Below are positions 1 to 8,434 of a stretch of 64,000 bases of DNA, piece after piece; positions within the stretch are counted from its first letter, which is position 1; the number at the start of each line of letters is the position of its first letter. The stretch is taken from positions 1,612,001 to 1,676,000 of the forward strand of contig NZ_CP065138.1 in NCBI RefSeq assembly GCF_015693305.1, in the 5' to 3' direction. The stretch is from Sphingobium sp. Cam5-1. GTDB lineage: Bacteria; Pseudomonadota; Alphaproteobacteria; Sphingomonadales; Sphingomonadaceae. The position numbers and the translations under genes were made by a program. The notes under the pieces were generated by a model. It ran no database searches. It was not told the origin of the DNA and saw only the letters and a program-made list of their open reading frames with translations.

Positions 1-260
1 GCGGCGATGGCCACCTCGTCCAGGTCGACCGCGCGGGCGTACGCGCGGGCAAAGCCGACCGCATAGGGAATTCCCGGCAGCGCGGAATAGTCGTCCCGCT
101 CTATCGCTTCCAACTGGCGCTGCGCGATGCGCGTGCGCGTCGCCACGTCCTGGATGGACAGGCCATGCGCCTCACGCGCCTCTCGCAGCTTTGCGCCCGG
201 AGTGCCCAATTGCACGTCCGGCACCGTAGCTCCGCTTTCCACTTCGGGTTGTTCTGCCAT
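1..260 (-). CDS. RodZ-like helix-turn-helix protein, N-terminal fragment
   Basis: The window edge cuts this gene; only the first 86 codons are present. It starts at ATG 260 with an acidic leader, then a helix-turn-helix of the RodZ/HTH_25 type: GAKLREAREAHGLSIQDVA, then RIAQRQLEAIERDDYSALPG, then YAVGFARAYARAVDLD. This pattern (scaffold helix, recognition helix, 'P-x-x-Y-x-x-G-F-x-R-x-Y') is typical of the cytoplasmic N-terminus of RodZ and related cell-shape or regulatory membrane proteins. The transmembrane and periplasmic parts would lie left of base 1. It is codirectional with ptsP, whose stop is 90 bp upstream. A soluble HTH regulator cannot be excluded. Confidence 0.75.
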   Translation of the reverse strand, partial: MAEQPEVESGATVPDVQLGTPGAKLREAREAHGLSIQDVATRTRIAQRQLEAIERDDYSALPGIPYAVGFARAYARAVDLDEVAIA

Positions 261-350
261 GCTGCTCCGCAATCGTATAAGCCGGTCTTGTCTCATTCCG
301 GCACAGGGATTGTCAACGCCGCCGGGGTCGTGCCTGACCCATTTTCCGGT

Positions 351-2627
351 TCAATTCAGTTCGATGCCCCGCTCATCCGCCCATTGCGTCAGCGCTCCAC
401 GAATATCCACAACCCCGTCGTCCAGCAGCTTGCGCATCAACGCCTGCAATTCGGTGGCATCGATAGCCCGGATCATGGCCTTGACCGGGCCAACCGACGC
501 GGGCGTAATCGACAGGCGCCGAACGCCCAGGCCAACCAGCGCCATCGCTTCCAGCGTCCGCCCGCCCATTTCCCCGCAGACGCCAACCGGCACCTGATAT
601 TCCTCGCAAGTCCGCACCACCCGGCTAAGGAAGCGCAAGATGGCGATGCTCAGCCAGTCATAACGCTCCGCCAGCTTGGGATGCGCCCGGTCGGCCGCGA
701 AGAGAAATTGCGTCAAATCATTGGTGCCGATCGACAGGAAATCGAGCTTGGGCAACAGCAGGTCCAGCACCTCCGCCAGCGCAGGCACCTCCAGCATCGC
801 GCCATAGCGGACCGCCGTCGGCACCTTCTTGCGCTGGGACAGCAACCATTCACGCTGATGCTCGACCAGAGCACGCGCCTTCTCATATTCCCACGGTTCC
901 GACACCATCGGGAACATGATGTTGAGCACCTTGCCCGCCGACGCTTCCAACAGGGCCCGCGCCTGCGCCTTCATCAACCCATCGCGGTCCAGCGCCAGCC
1001 GCAGCGCGCGCCAGCCCATCGCCGGATTGTCCTCCAGCTCTTCATCTTCGTCGCGCTGCATATAGGGCAGCGCCTTGTCACCCCCGATATCGACGGTGCG
1101 GAAGATAACCGGCCGGTCGCCCGCCGCGTCCAGCACATCCTTGTAAAGCCGCTGCTGCTTTTCCCGCTGCGGCAAAGTGGCGGACACGAGGAACTGAAAC
1201 TCGGTGCGGAACAGCCCGATGCCATCCGCGCCGACCAGGTCCAGCGCCTGCGCATCCTCACGCAGGCCGGCATTCACCATCAACTCGATACGCTGCCCGT
1301 CCGCCGTCACCGACGGCAGGTCGCGCATCGCGGCGAACTCCGCCCGGCGCTTCTGCGTGACATGCAGCTTGTTCTCGAACGCCTCATCCATGTCCACCGT
1401 CGGGCGGATCAACAGGTTGTTCGACACGACGTCCATCAGGATGAGGTCACCCTCATTCACCTTGTGCCGGATTTCGCGGACTCGCCCCAGCACCGGCACG
1501 CCCATGGCGCGCGCGACGATGGTGACATGCGCGGTCAGCGATCCTTCTTCCAGGATCACGCCCTTCAACCGCCGCCGGTCATATTCCAGCAGCTCCGCAG
1601 GACCCAGATTGCGCGCGATCAGGATGGCGTCCTGCCTCAGGCCCATGGTCGCGGCCGTCCCCAGCTGCCCCGACACGATCCGCAACAGGCGATTGGCCAT
1701 GTCCTCCAGATCGTGCATGCGATCCTGCAACAGAGCGTCATCGATCTGCCGCATGCGCATGCGGGTGCGCTGCTGCACGCGCTCGATCGCCGCCTCGGCG
1801 GTCAGGCCACTGTCGATCGCCTCATTGATGCGCCGTATCCAGCCTTCATCATAAGCGAACATCTTGTAGGTTTCGAGCACCTCCTGATGCTCACCCTCCA
1901 TCCCGAACTCGACCGCGCCCGTCATGCGGTCGATCTGCTCGCGCATCTTGGTGAAGGCGGAAATGACGCGCTGGCGCTCCGCTTCGGTATCCTCCGCGAC
2001 CGTATGTTCGACATGGACGCGCGGCTGGTGGAACACCGCGTGGCCACGCGCCATCCCCATGACCAGCTGCAAACCCTGCAACATGATCGTGCCCGTGTCC
2101 TGCACCCGCGAATCCGCCGGGCCGTCATCGGCCAGTTCGGCATTGGCGATCAGTTCTGACAACACCATGGCCACGGTCTGAAGCGCCTCAATCTCAACTT
2201 CTTCATAACGGCGCGGTTCCACATGCTGCACGCACAAGACGCCGATCGCGCGCTCGCGCCGTACAATCGGCACGCCTGCAAAGCTGTGGAACAATTCTTC
2301 GCCCGTTTCCGGCCGATAGCTATAGTCGGGATGCGCCGCGGCCTCGTCCAGGTTCAACGTCTCGACATTGGTGGCGATCAGGCCGACAAGCCCCTCGCCC
2401 ATCGCCATGCGGGTGACGTGGACGGCCTCCTGCTTCAAACCGCGCGTCGCGAACAGTTCCAGCAGCCCCTCGCGCACCAGATAGATGGAGCAAACCTCGC
2501 TCGACAGCGCCTGGCCGATAATGTCCACGACCTTGTTCAGCTTCGCCTGCGCGCTCGTTCGCGCAGCCATCACCTCCTGCAAACTGGTGAGGATGTGGCG
2601 GGCGGCTGCGGCGGGCGTCGTGGGCAT
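351..2627 (-). CDS. ptsP: phosphoenolpyruvate--protein phosphotransferase with GAF domain (EI-Ntr)
   Basis: First enzyme of the nitrogen-type phosphotransferase system: it autophosphorylates from PEP and passes phosphate to NPr. An N-terminal GAF sensor domain covers about residues 20-165. The EI N-domain follows, with the phosphoryl-accepting histidine in GSLTAHVTIVARAMGVP (about His367), then the PEP-utilising barrel with FRTVDIGGDKALPY and the late GVCGEMGG cysteine motif. About 758 residues is normal for PtsP. ATG 2627 is preferred over the in-frame TTG at 2633. PtsNtr proteins usually act as cytoplasmic regulators of K+, nitrogen or stress responses rather than sugar uptake. In many sphingomonads aspartokinase lies directly upstream; here it is 5.8 kb away, with a block of accessory-looking genes between (inference). 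Confidence 0.96.
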   Translation of the reverse strand: MPTTPAAAARHILTSLQEVMAARTSAQAKLNKVVDIIGQALSSEVCSIYLVREGLLELFATRGLKQEAVHVTRMAMGEGLVGLIATNVETLNLDEAAAHPDYSYRPETGEELFHSFAGVPIVRRERAIGVLCVQHVEPRRYEEVEIEALQTVAMVLSELIANAELADDGPADSRVQDTGTIMLQGLQLVMGMARGHAVFHQPRVHVEHTVAEDTEAERQRVISAFTKMREQIDRMTGAVEFGMEGEHQEVLETYKMFAYDEGWIRRINEAIDSGLTAEAAIERVQQRTRMRMRQIDDALLQDRMHDLEDMANRLLRIVSGQLGTAATMGLRQDAILIARNLGPAELLEYDRRRLKGVILEEGSLTAHVTIVARAMGVPVLGRVREIRHKVNEGDLILMDVVSNNLLIRPTVDMDEAFENKLHVTQKRRAEFAAMRDLPSVTADGQRIELMVNAGLREDAQALDLVGADGIGLFRTEFQFLVSATLPQREKQQRLYKDVLDAAGDRPVIFRTVDIGGDKALPYMQRDEDEELEDNPAMGWRALRLALDRDGLMKAQARALLEASAGKVLNIMFPMVSEPWEYEKARALVEHQREWLLSQRKKVPTAVRYGAMLEVPALAEVLDLLLPKLDFLSIGTNDLTQFLFAADRAHPKLAERYDWLSIAILRFLSRVVRTCEEYQVPVGVCGEMGGRTLEAMALVGLGVRRLSITPASVGPVKAMIRAIDATELQALMRKLLDDGVVDIRGALTQWADERGIELN

Positions 2628-2730
2628 GATCAAGCGCTAACAGATCGCAGCCCCCCTTTCCAAGAGGAAGTCAGGGTTAATCTGGAGAGAACCCCATCAA
2701 ATCTTCAAAAGACGAACGCCTTCTCCCAAA

Positions 2731-2781
2731 ATCCTCCCCATCGCCAGATGGGAAGGGGGACCGCCAAAGGCGGTGGAGGGG
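2731..2781. repeat. Palindromic intergenic repeat (double hairpin)
   Basis: Two small hairpins in tandem: CCCCATC/GATGGG followed by a G-run, then ACCGCC-aaa-GGCGGT. The form matches mobile palindromic repeats common between genes of sphingomonads. It lies in the 236-bp gap between ptsP and the SRPBCC gene, where no gene is seen. Confidence 0.6.
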
Positions 2782-2863
2782 AAAATGCGCAACATCAGCC
2801 CACATCCCTCCGTCTGCACTATGCGCTGCCACCTCCCACTCCCGATAGGAAGGAATTACCCCA

Positions 2864-3331
2864 TCAAGCCGTCGCCGCCGAAGTCTCACACAATTCCTTG
2901 AACTGCTGCGCCATCTGATCCCATCCCGGATGAAACCCCATTTCCTCATGCCGCTTCAGCGCTTCCTCGCTCCAGTGACGCGCCGTAGCGGTAAACCGCG
3001 TCCCCTCACCCTCTGCGACAAAGCTCCAGATCGACGTGAGAAACGGCTCCTGCGGTATCCAGCCGGAAGCATAAGCATCGGTCGACACAACCCGCTCGCC
3101 TGGCACGACCTCAAGGAAGATGCCCTCCATCGGCCCGGTATCCTCGCCATCGGGGCCGAACATCCGCACGGCGCTCCGCCCACCGGCGCGCAAATCTTCC
3201 TCGATCACTTCAGCCCGCCACGGCTTGGGGCAAAACCATTGGTCCTTCAGGTCCGTCCACACCTTCCACACGATCTCGCGGGGGGCGGCGATGTGACAGC
3301 TGACCGACAGCTCATGTTGCGCGCCGCTCAT
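2864..3331 (-). CDS. SRPBCC (AHSA1/START-like) domain protein
   Basis: A 155-residue protein with the Activator-of-Hsp90-ATPase-like (AHSA1) fold signature: an early 'CHIAAPREIVWKVWTDLKD', the central 'GPMEGIFLEVVPGERVVSTD', 'EGTRFTATARHWSEEALKRH' and the final 'GWDQMAQQFKEL'. Such proteins form a hydrophobic ligand-binding cavity; the ligand here is unknown. It is the last gene of a five-gene minus-strand operon (5488 to 2864). Its ATG overlaps the stop of the upstream PhnB-like gene as ATGA, which implies translational coupling. The position with VOC and DUF1428 genes suggests handling of a small organic molecule; no specific substrate can be assigned. Confidence 0.88.
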   Translation of the reverse strand: MSGAQHELSVSCHIAAPREIVWKVWTDLKDQWFCPKPWRAEVIEEDLRAGGRSAVRMFGPDGEDTGPMEGIFLEVVPGERVVSTDAYASGWIPQEPFLTSIWSFVAEGEGTRFTATARHWSEEALKRHEEMGFHPGWDQMAQQFKELCETSAATA

Positions 3332-3816
3332 ACCGTAGCTCCCTCATAAGCCGCCTTCATCCGGGCAAGGTCCAGCTTCTGCATGGTCATCATCACCGCC
3401 ATCATCGGCTGAATGCCGGGACCGCCCTTCCGGTGCATTTCCATCACTTCTTCGGGCACCAGCTGCCAGGAAAGGCCATATTTGTCCTTCACCCAACCAC
3501 AGGGACCGGGCGAGCCGCCATCCGCCGTCAGCGCGTCGAAATAGCGGTCCAGTTCCGCCTGATCCTCGCAGGACACCGACAAGGACACCGCTTCGGTAAA
3601 CGGAAATTTCGGCCCGCCGTTTAGGCCCTGATAGCTTTGCTCGAACAAGGTGAACTCCACCAGCAGCACATCGCCTTCCTTAAAAGGAGCAGGGCCAGGA
3701 ACATCATGCGGATAGCGGCTGATCGAATCCACCGAGCCGCCAAAGACGGAAACGTAGAAGCGCGCAGCTTCCTCTGCCTGTCCGTTGAACCACAGACAGG
3801 GTGAAATCTTTGACAT
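3328..3816 (-). CDS. VOC family protein, PhnB-like
   Basis: A 162-residue single vicinal-oxygen-chelate protein of the PhnB/3-demethylubiquinone-methyltransferase-like type: start MSKISPCLWFNGQAEEAARF, middle 'EFTLFEQSYQGLNGGPKFPF', then 'DRYFDALTADGG' and 'CGWVKDKYGLSWQLVP'. ATG 3816 is chosen because the homologous start is there and a purine-rich AGGAGAGGA ribosome site precedes it; the longer reading frame back to 4431 is only a shadow of the next gene. Despite the fold it need not be an enzyme; PhnB-like VOC proteins often lack a known reaction. Fourth gene of the operon, 11 bp after the two-domain VOC gene. Confidence 0.88.
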   Translation of the reverse strand: MSKISPCLWFNGQAEEAARFYVSVFGGSVDSISRYPHDVPGPAPFKEGDVLLVEFTLFEQSYQGLNGGPKFPFTEAVSLSVSCEDQAELDRYFDALTADGGSPGPCGWVKDKYGLSWQLVPEEVMEMHRKGGPGIQPMMAVMMTMQKLDLARMKAAYEGATV

Positions 3817-3827
3817 CGTTCCTCTCC

Positions 3828-4634
3828 TTACGCTGCGCCGGTGCGCATGCCGACCAGCGCGAACATCGCGCCTTGCGGGTCGGTAGCCTGGATGATCCAC
3901 GCGCCGCCCGGCACTTCGGCAGGACCATTGAGCACAGTGCCGCCGCCCGCCTTCACCTTCTCCACGCCCACATCGATGTCGGGCACCACGAAGTAGAACA
4001 GCCATTGCGGCACCGGCATTTGCTCGGGCTTGCGCATCATGCCGCCCTCCATCGCGTTGAACTCGGTGGCGCCGGACATGGAGAAAAGCTGATAGCTTCC
4101 CATCGGCCCCATATCCATCGCCTCGCCCTTCCCCCAGCCGAACTGGGACGTGTAAAAAGCCAGGTCCGCGTCGAAATTGCCGCTGTAAAGCTCGTGCCAG
4201 CCGACATGGCCGTTCGCCATCGGCGGCGCGGCGTCCATGCCATCGGGGCTGGAACCCTTGAGCAGCATGAAGATCGCCCCGCCCGGATCGCTCATCACGG
4301 CAAAGCGGCCGACGCCGGGAATATCTTCCGGCGGCCGCTTCACGCTTGCCCCCGCGCCGCTCAACCGCCCGGCATCCGCATCGACATCGGCCGATCCGAT
4401 ATAGCCGCCCCACCAGGGCGACATGCCGCAATCCTTTGCCTGCGCCGGAATGCGCATGATACCACCCACAGGACCCGCGCTGCCGGACACGACATTATAG
4501 GGATCGTCCGTCCGCTCGCCCCCAAAGGGCTGCGCCGTCCAGCCTACCACGTCGCCGTAGAAGGCGATCGCCGCGTCGGGATCGCTGGTCATCAGTTCAT
4601 ACCAGAAGAATTTGCCGGTGAGATCGGTCATCAT
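3828..4634 (-). CDS. VOC family protein, two tandem glyoxalase/bleomycin-resistance-like domains
   Basis: A 268-residue protein with two VOC modules, each opening with the same motif: 'GKFFWYELMTSDPDAAIAFY' (about residues 6-25) and 'GHVGWHELYSGNFDADLAFY' (about 142-161). Each ends with 'GGxIxxxxDPxGAxF'. Such double-VOC proteins are annotated as hydroxylase/glyoxalase-like and can bind metal and hydrophobic ligands; function is undetermined. A GGAG site lies 5-8 bases upstream of ATG 4634 (a second ATG follows directly). Third gene of the operon, 22 bp downstream of the DUF1428 gene. Confidence 0.88.
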   Translation of the reverse strand: MMTDLTGKFFWYELMTSDPDAAIAFYGDVVGWTAQPFGGERTDDPYNVVSGSAGPVGGIMRIPAQAKDCGMSPWWGGYIGSADVDADAGRLSGAGASVKRPPEDIPGVGRFAVMSDPGGAIFMLLKGSSPDGMDAAPPMANGHVGWHELYSGNFDADLAFYTSQFGWGKGEAMDMGPMGSYQLFSMSGATEFNAMEGGMMRKPEQMPVPQWLFYFVVPDIDVGVEKVKAGGGTVLNGPAEVPGGAWIIQATDPQGAMFALVGMRTGAA

Positions 4635-4656
4635 CCGTCTCCTCTAAAAGAAAATT

Positions 4657-5016
4657 TCAGGCCTTTTGGTCGAGCATCACGTCGAACCCGCCATAGATCA
4701 TCCGCGCGCCGGAAAAGGGCGGTTCCCCATCTTCCTGCATGCGGGGATCGTTCATCACCTTCTCCTGCCCTGCATCCCGCGTCGCCTTGTCAGGCCATTC
4801 GATCCAGGAAAAGACGACATCCTCGCCCTCTTCGGCGATCACGGACGTGCGGAAGTCATTGACCTTCCCCACAGGCACATCATTGCCCCAGCATTCCACC
4901 ATGCGCAGCGCGCCATGCTCCAGGAAGATCGGCGCCGCGCGGGCCGCAAGTTCCTGATAGCGCTCCTTGTTGCCCTTGGGCACGGGAACCACGAAACCGT
5001 CGATATAGCTCATCAT
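4657..5016 (-). CDS. DUF1428 domain-containing protein (YbaA-like)
   Basis: A 119-residue protein that matches DUF1428 throughout: 'SYIDGFVVPVPKGNKERYQE' at the start, 'HGALRMVECWGNDVPVGKVN' in the middle, then 'FSWIEWPDKATRD' and 'MNDPRM' and the final 'ARMIYGGFDVML'. DUF1428 proteins have a dimeric alpha-beta-barrel (ABM-like) fold and no established role; E. coli YbaA is one member. Two consecutive ATG codons (5016, 5013) follow an AAGGAGAG site, so the start may be either. Second gene of the operon, 28 bp after the first VOC gene. Confidence 0.9.
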   Translation of the reverse strand: MMSYIDGFVVPVPKGNKERYQELAARAAPIFLEHGALRMVECWGNDVPVGKVNDFRTSVIAEEGEDVVFSWIEWPDKATRDAGQEKVMNDPRMQEDGEPPFSGARMIYGGFDVMLDQKA

Positions 5017-5044
5017 CGCTCTCCTTATATCTGTCAGGACGAAG

Positions 5045-5488
5045 TCAGGCGGCCGTTACCGGCTGCTTGCCAGCCAAAGCCGCCTCCATGTCCATCCACG
5101 CGAGTTCCCAGATATGACCATCCAGATCGGCGAAATCGCGGCCGTACATGAAACCATGATCCTGCAACGGATTGGGTTCCGTTCCACCCGCCGCCAGCGC
5201 CCTGCCCATCGTCGCATCAACCGCCGCCCGGCTTTCCTCGCTGAGCGCGAGCAGCACCTGCGCCGTATCATGCGCATTGGGAATGCGGCGCGCCGTGAAG
5301 CTGGAAAAGCGTTCATGCGTCAGCAGCATGACGTGGATCGTGTCGGAAAAACTGACCATCTGCGCGCTGTCATCGGCAAAGTCATTGTTCCGCACAGCGC
5401 CAACCGCCTCGTAAAAGGCGATGGAAGCGGACAAGTCCTTCACCGGCAGGTTGACGAAAATCATCTTGGGCGCGGGGGCATCGGGCAT
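5045..5488 (-). CDS. VOC family protein (glyoxalase/bleomycin-resistance type)
   Basis: A 147-residue single VOC protein with 'KMIFVNLPVKDLSASIAFYE' at the start, then 'DTIHVMLLTHERF' and the terminal 'MYGRDFADLDGHIWELAWMD', a pattern of the extradiol-dioxygenase-like/lactoylglutathione-lyase-related group. ATG 5488 follows AAGGAG by seven bases, which decides it over the upstream frame to 5515. It heads the five-gene operon, and its 5' end faces the HxlR regulator, with only about 60-120 bp between the two starts, so the promoter region is shared. Confidence 0.9.
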   Translation of the reverse strand: MPDAPAPKMIFVNLPVKDLSASIAFYEAVGAVRNNDFADDSAQMVSFSDTIHVMLLTHERFSSFTARRIPNAHDTAQVLLALSEESRAAVDATMGRALAAGGTEPNPLQDHGFMYGRDFADLDGHIWELAWMDMEAALAGKQPVTAA

Positions 5489-5548
5489 CACGCATCTCCT
5501 TGAACATCGCGGCAAGGAGCTATCGCCCTCGACTCACCGCCTTGAACT

Positions 5549-6280
5549 TTGTGGACCCATAGATTATCTTATGCAACATATAAGTTAGAAAAAATAACTA
5601 AGGACTCGCAATTGAAAAAGCGCGCCTATCAGGATGGCTGTGCAGTCGCCCATGCTCTGGACCTTATCGGCGACCGCTGGGCCATGCCCATCATGCGGGA
5701 ATTGATGCTGGGGCCAAAGCGCTTCACCGATCTGCGCGCCAGCCTGCCCGGAATCAGCGCCAACGTGCTGACCCAGCGACTGGAGGAGCTGGAAGCCGCC
5801 AGCGTCGTCATCCGCCGCCGCCTGCCCCCACCCGCCGCCAGCCAGATTTACGAACTGACGCAATGGGGCCGCGAGTCGGAAATCCTATTCCAGGTCCTCG
5901 GCCGCTGGGCCTGCCGTTCACCCACGATGCAGCCCGGCCAGCCGATGAGCAACGTCTCGGTCGTCCTATCCATGCGCACGATGATCGACCGCAGCCGCAT
6001 TGGCGATCTGGACGCCGTGATCGGCTTCCGCTTCGGCGAGGAAGAATTTCGCGCTCTGCTAAAGGACGGCGACTTCACCATCGATCGCGGCCCGGTCGAG
6101 GGTGCAGACGTCGTCCTCAGCGGTGACCAGAACGCCTTGGCTGCCGTCGTCTATGGCGGAGTTAGCTTCAAAGACGTCGCCGACGCGCTGCAAGTCGAAG
6201 GCGAGCAGGCACTAGCGGAACGCTTCGTGCGCCTGTTCCCCCTGCCCGCCAAGGCCCCCGCGACCTACCCGCCGACTTAG
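5549..6280 (+). CDS. HxlR-family transcriptional regulator with C-terminal SCP2-like domain
   Basis: Winged helix-turn-helix of the HxlR type: 'GCAVAHALDLIGDRWAMPIM' then 'ELMLGPKRFTDLRASLPGIS' and 'NVLTQRLEELEAA'. After about residue 130 comes a second module, 'GFRFGEEEFRALLKDGDFTI' through 'EGEQALAERFVRLFPLP', resembling the SCP2 sterol-carrier fold found fused to some HxlR proteins, possibly a ligand sensor. The start is uncertain: TTG 5549 has no ribosome site but keeps the KLEKITKDS segment typical of relatives, whereas TTG 5612 has AAGGA seven bases upstream. Divergent from the VOC/DUF1428/SRPBCC operon, which it probably regulates (inference). Confidence 0.88.
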   Translation: MWTHRLSYATYKLEKITKDSQLKKRAYQDGCAVAHALDLIGDRWAMPIMRELMLGPKRFTDLRASLPGISANVLTQRLEELEAASVVIRRRLPPPAASQIYELTQWGRESEILFQVLGRWACRSPTMQPGQPMSNVSVVLSMRTMIDRSRIGDLDAVIGFRFGEEEFRALLKDGDFTIDRGPVEGADVVLSGDQNALAAVVYGGVSFKDVADALQVEGEQALAERFVRLFPLPAKAPATYPPT

Positions 6281-7104
6281 CGAGTAATCGGGAAAGTCGG
6301 CACAACCACACGCGGCGCAGACGTTGCGCCCGGCACCAGCGCCTGCCCGCTTTCCTCACGCAACCTTGGCAGCGCAGGCGGCGGCACAAAGCCCGCCCCG
6401 ATTTCCGCAGGCGGCTTGGGCGGCGGCGGCAAAGGCGTTGGCGATACAATCACCGTCACCGTTCCCCCAAAGCGCGACTGCCATTCCGCCAGCCGCCGCA
6501 GATAGTCGGCATAAGCCTCGTAAAATTCCTGGAACGGCTGCTCAAGCGCGGTCAATGCCTCCGGAGCATAGCCCAGCAGCTGGCTCGACGGCATCGCAAG
6601 CACCTTCGCCCCGACCTCGATCGCGGCCTTGCAGAAGGTCGGCTGAACCGGCGGCAGCGAGAAGAAATTATAGACGACCGTATTCAGCAACTCGCGCGAC
6701 TGAAGGCCCCCGCTCCCATAAGCGGCCGTATAGTTGCGATCGACTGCGGCATTGGCTTCCCGAAGAACGTCCTTATGCACCCGCAATATCTGATTATATT
6801 GCACCCGCGCCGGTTCGTTCACGCCATGGCAGGACAAAGCAGCGACATTCAAAGCCATCCGGACATGCCATAGCGCCGTATTAGCCGTCACCCCACGATT
6901 GGGCGTCAGATATTTGCCCTGCGGATCAACCTCGGGAATGCTCATATCCGCCACGGCCCCCATCGGCGGCAATGGCTTGATCGTCCGAACGACCGGCGGC
7001 GGAGGCGTCGGCGGCGCCTTGGGAGTCGAACAGCCTGCAACCAGCGCCAAGGTGGCTACGGAAGCGATTGTCCAGACGCGACATGAAGCAGCACGCAACG
7101 GCAA
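6277..7104 (-). CDS. Putative lipoprotein, proline-rich, function unknown
   Basis: About 275 residues with a lipoprotein signal: hydrophobic 'TIASVATLALVAGC' with the lipobox cysteine followed by S-T-P-K and a proline-rich linker (APPTPPPPVV). The body contains 'NTALWHVRMALNVAALSCHG' and 'NTVVYNFFSLPPVQPTFCKA', and a long helical part 'QEFYEAYADYLRRLAEWQSR'; the end is again proline-rich (PLPPPPKPP). This resembles an uncharacterised lipoprotein family of sphingomonads. TTG 7104 with AAGGGA upstream is preferred; the frame is open to TTG 7197 and the start is unsure. It ends 4 bp inside the HxlR gene's end (convergent). Confidence 0.7.
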   Translation of the reverse strand: MPLRAASCRVWTIASVATLALVAGCSTPKAPPTPPPPVVRTIKPLPPMGAVADMSIPEVDPQGKYLTPNRGVTANTALWHVRMALNVAALSCHGVNEPARVQYNQILRVHKDVLREANAAVDRNYTAAYGSGGLQSRELLNTVVYNFFSLPPVQPTFCKAAIEVGAKVLAMPSSQLLGYAPEALTALEQPFQEFYEAYADYLRRLAEWQSRFGGTVTVIVSPTPLPPPPKPPAEIGAGFVPPPALPRLREESGQALVPGATSAPRVVVPTFPITR

Positions 7105-7235
7105 CCCGATATCCCTTATGATGAACTGTCTGCGCAAAAACTCATGGCAAAGCCGCGCGTTCCTGGCGATGACCGCCCGGATCACTTCATCCCTCAAGAG
7201 ATTCGGCTCGTCCCGATATCGGGACCGGACGAGCC

Positions 7236-8249
7236 TCAGGCGCTACGCCGCTCCAGCGCAACCGCTGCTTCGGCCATCAATTGCGCGATGATCTCCGCGA
7301 CCGGCTCTTCTTTGGTGACCATGCCGACCGACTGTCCCGCCATCAGCGACCCGCCCTCGACATCACCATCGATCACCGCACGGCGCAGCGCACCTGCCCA
7401 ATAATGTTCGATCTGCAACTGCGCCTCGCCCATGTCCACAGAGCCACTGTCGAGCAGGTTGGCGACTTCACGCTGCTTGGCGGTGAATGCTTCCGTGCCA
7501 TTGTTCTTGAGCGCACGCACGGGGATGACGGGCAGGCGCGGGTCGATCTGCACACTCGCGATCGCGTCGCGAGCGGACGCGCGGAAGAAGGACTTTTTGA
7601 AATTCGGATGCGCGATGCTCTCGACAGCGCAAGCAAAACGGGTGCCCAGCTGCACGCCCGCCGCACCCATTTCCAGATAGGCGGCGATCGCCTCGCCGCG
7701 CCCGATGCCGCCCGCAACGAACACCGGCACCTGCGAAGCCATTTCGGGCAGGATTTCCTGCGCCAGCACGCTGGTCGCCACCGGGCCGATATGACCGCCC
7801 GCCTCCATGCCCTCGACCACCAGCGCGTCCACGCCCGAACGCACCAGCTTCTTCGCCAGGCTGAGCGCCGGGGCGAAGCAGATGAGCTTGGCGCCCTTCG
7901 CCTTGATCGCCTCGATGCTGCCCTTGGGCGGCAGGCCACCTGCCAGCACCACATGGCCAACTTCATGACGAGCGCACACTTCGATCAGGTCGAACAGCTG
8001 CGGATGCATGGTGATCAGGTTCACGCCAAAGGGCTTGGACGTCAGCGCCTTCGTCGCCGCGATTTCCTTGTCCAGCAATTCAGGCGTCATCGCACCACAG
8101 GCAATCACGCCGAACCCGCCTGCATTGGAGATGGCCGCCACCAAATTCCGCTCCGACACCCAACTCATCGCCCCACACATGATCGCGACCTGAGACCCAA
8201 GAAATTCGGTGCCGCGAGCCATCAGGGAAGTGAGTTTGGCGTTGGTCAT
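7236..8249 (-). CDS. NAD(P)H-dependent flavin oxidoreductase, nitronate monooxygenase family
   Basis: A 337-residue FMN-binding TIM-barrel protein of the 2-nitropropane dioxygenase/nitronate monooxygenase superfamily: 'QVAIMCGAMSWVSERNLVAA', 'SNAGGFGVIACGAMTPELLD', 'GGLPPKGSIEAIKAKGAKLI', the phosphate-binding 'VEGMEAGGHIGP', 'VPVFVAGGIGRGEAIAAYLE' and 'GAAGVQLGTRFACAVES'. Members oxidise alkyl nitronates or act as enoyl reductases or quinone reductases, so the exact substrate is open. The ATG at 8249 is the only good start. Transcribed in the same direction as aspartokinase but separated from it by palindromic repeats. Confidence 0.9.
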   Translation of the reverse strand: MTNAKLTSLMARGTEFLGSQVAIMCGAMSWVSERNLVAAISNAGGFGVIACGAMTPELLDKEIAATKALTSKPFGVNLITMHPQLFDLIEVCARHEVGHVVLAGGLPPKGSIEAIKAKGAKLICFAPALSLAKKLVRSGVDALVVEGMEAGGHIGPVATSVLAQEILPEMASQVPVFVAGGIGRGEAIAAYLEMGAAGVQLGTRFACAVESIAHPNFKKSFFRASARDAIASVQIDPRLPVIPVRALKNNGTEAFTAKQREVANLLDSGSVDMGEAQLQIEHYWAGALRRAVIDGDVEGGSLMAGQSVGMVTKEEPVAEIIAQLMAEAAVALERRSA

Positions 8250-8273
8250 ATGCAGAGCCTTTGAATCAAATAG

Positions 8274-8423
8274 CCCCTCCCGCAGGCGGGAGGGGTTGGG
8301 GTGGGCAGGCGCGTCAGCGCCCGCTCCGAGCGATCCCGACAGAGCAGAAGCTCGCTAACGCTCGCCCCCACCCTTGAACAGAGTCACGTGACTCTGTTCA
8401 ACCCCTCCCGCTTGCGGGAGGGG
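8274..8423. repeat. Composite palindromic repeat with two identical-arm hairpins
   Basis: Two 22-bp hairpins with the same arms, CCCCTCCCGC / GCGGGAGGGG (8274-8295 and 8402-8423), bracket the intergenic stretch. Just inside the second is a perfect 28-bp palindrome (8374-8401) that reads TTGAACAGAGTCAC and its complement. It fills the space between aspartokinase and the flavin oxidoreductase and could also end aspartokinase transcripts. Confidence 0.7.
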
Positions 8424-8434
8424 AATAGCTTTTG

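Noticed and set aside
165..2159. 664-codon plus-strand open frame opposite ptsP
   Set aside because: Shadow of ptsP: His/Arg/Gln-rich, no domain, no ribosome site; long antisense frames are common in high-GC DNA.
3328..4431. 367-codon frame as one large protein
   Set aside because: Only its last 162 codons (from ATG 3816) are PhnB-like VOC; the upstream part is an out-of-frame shadow of the double-VOC gene.
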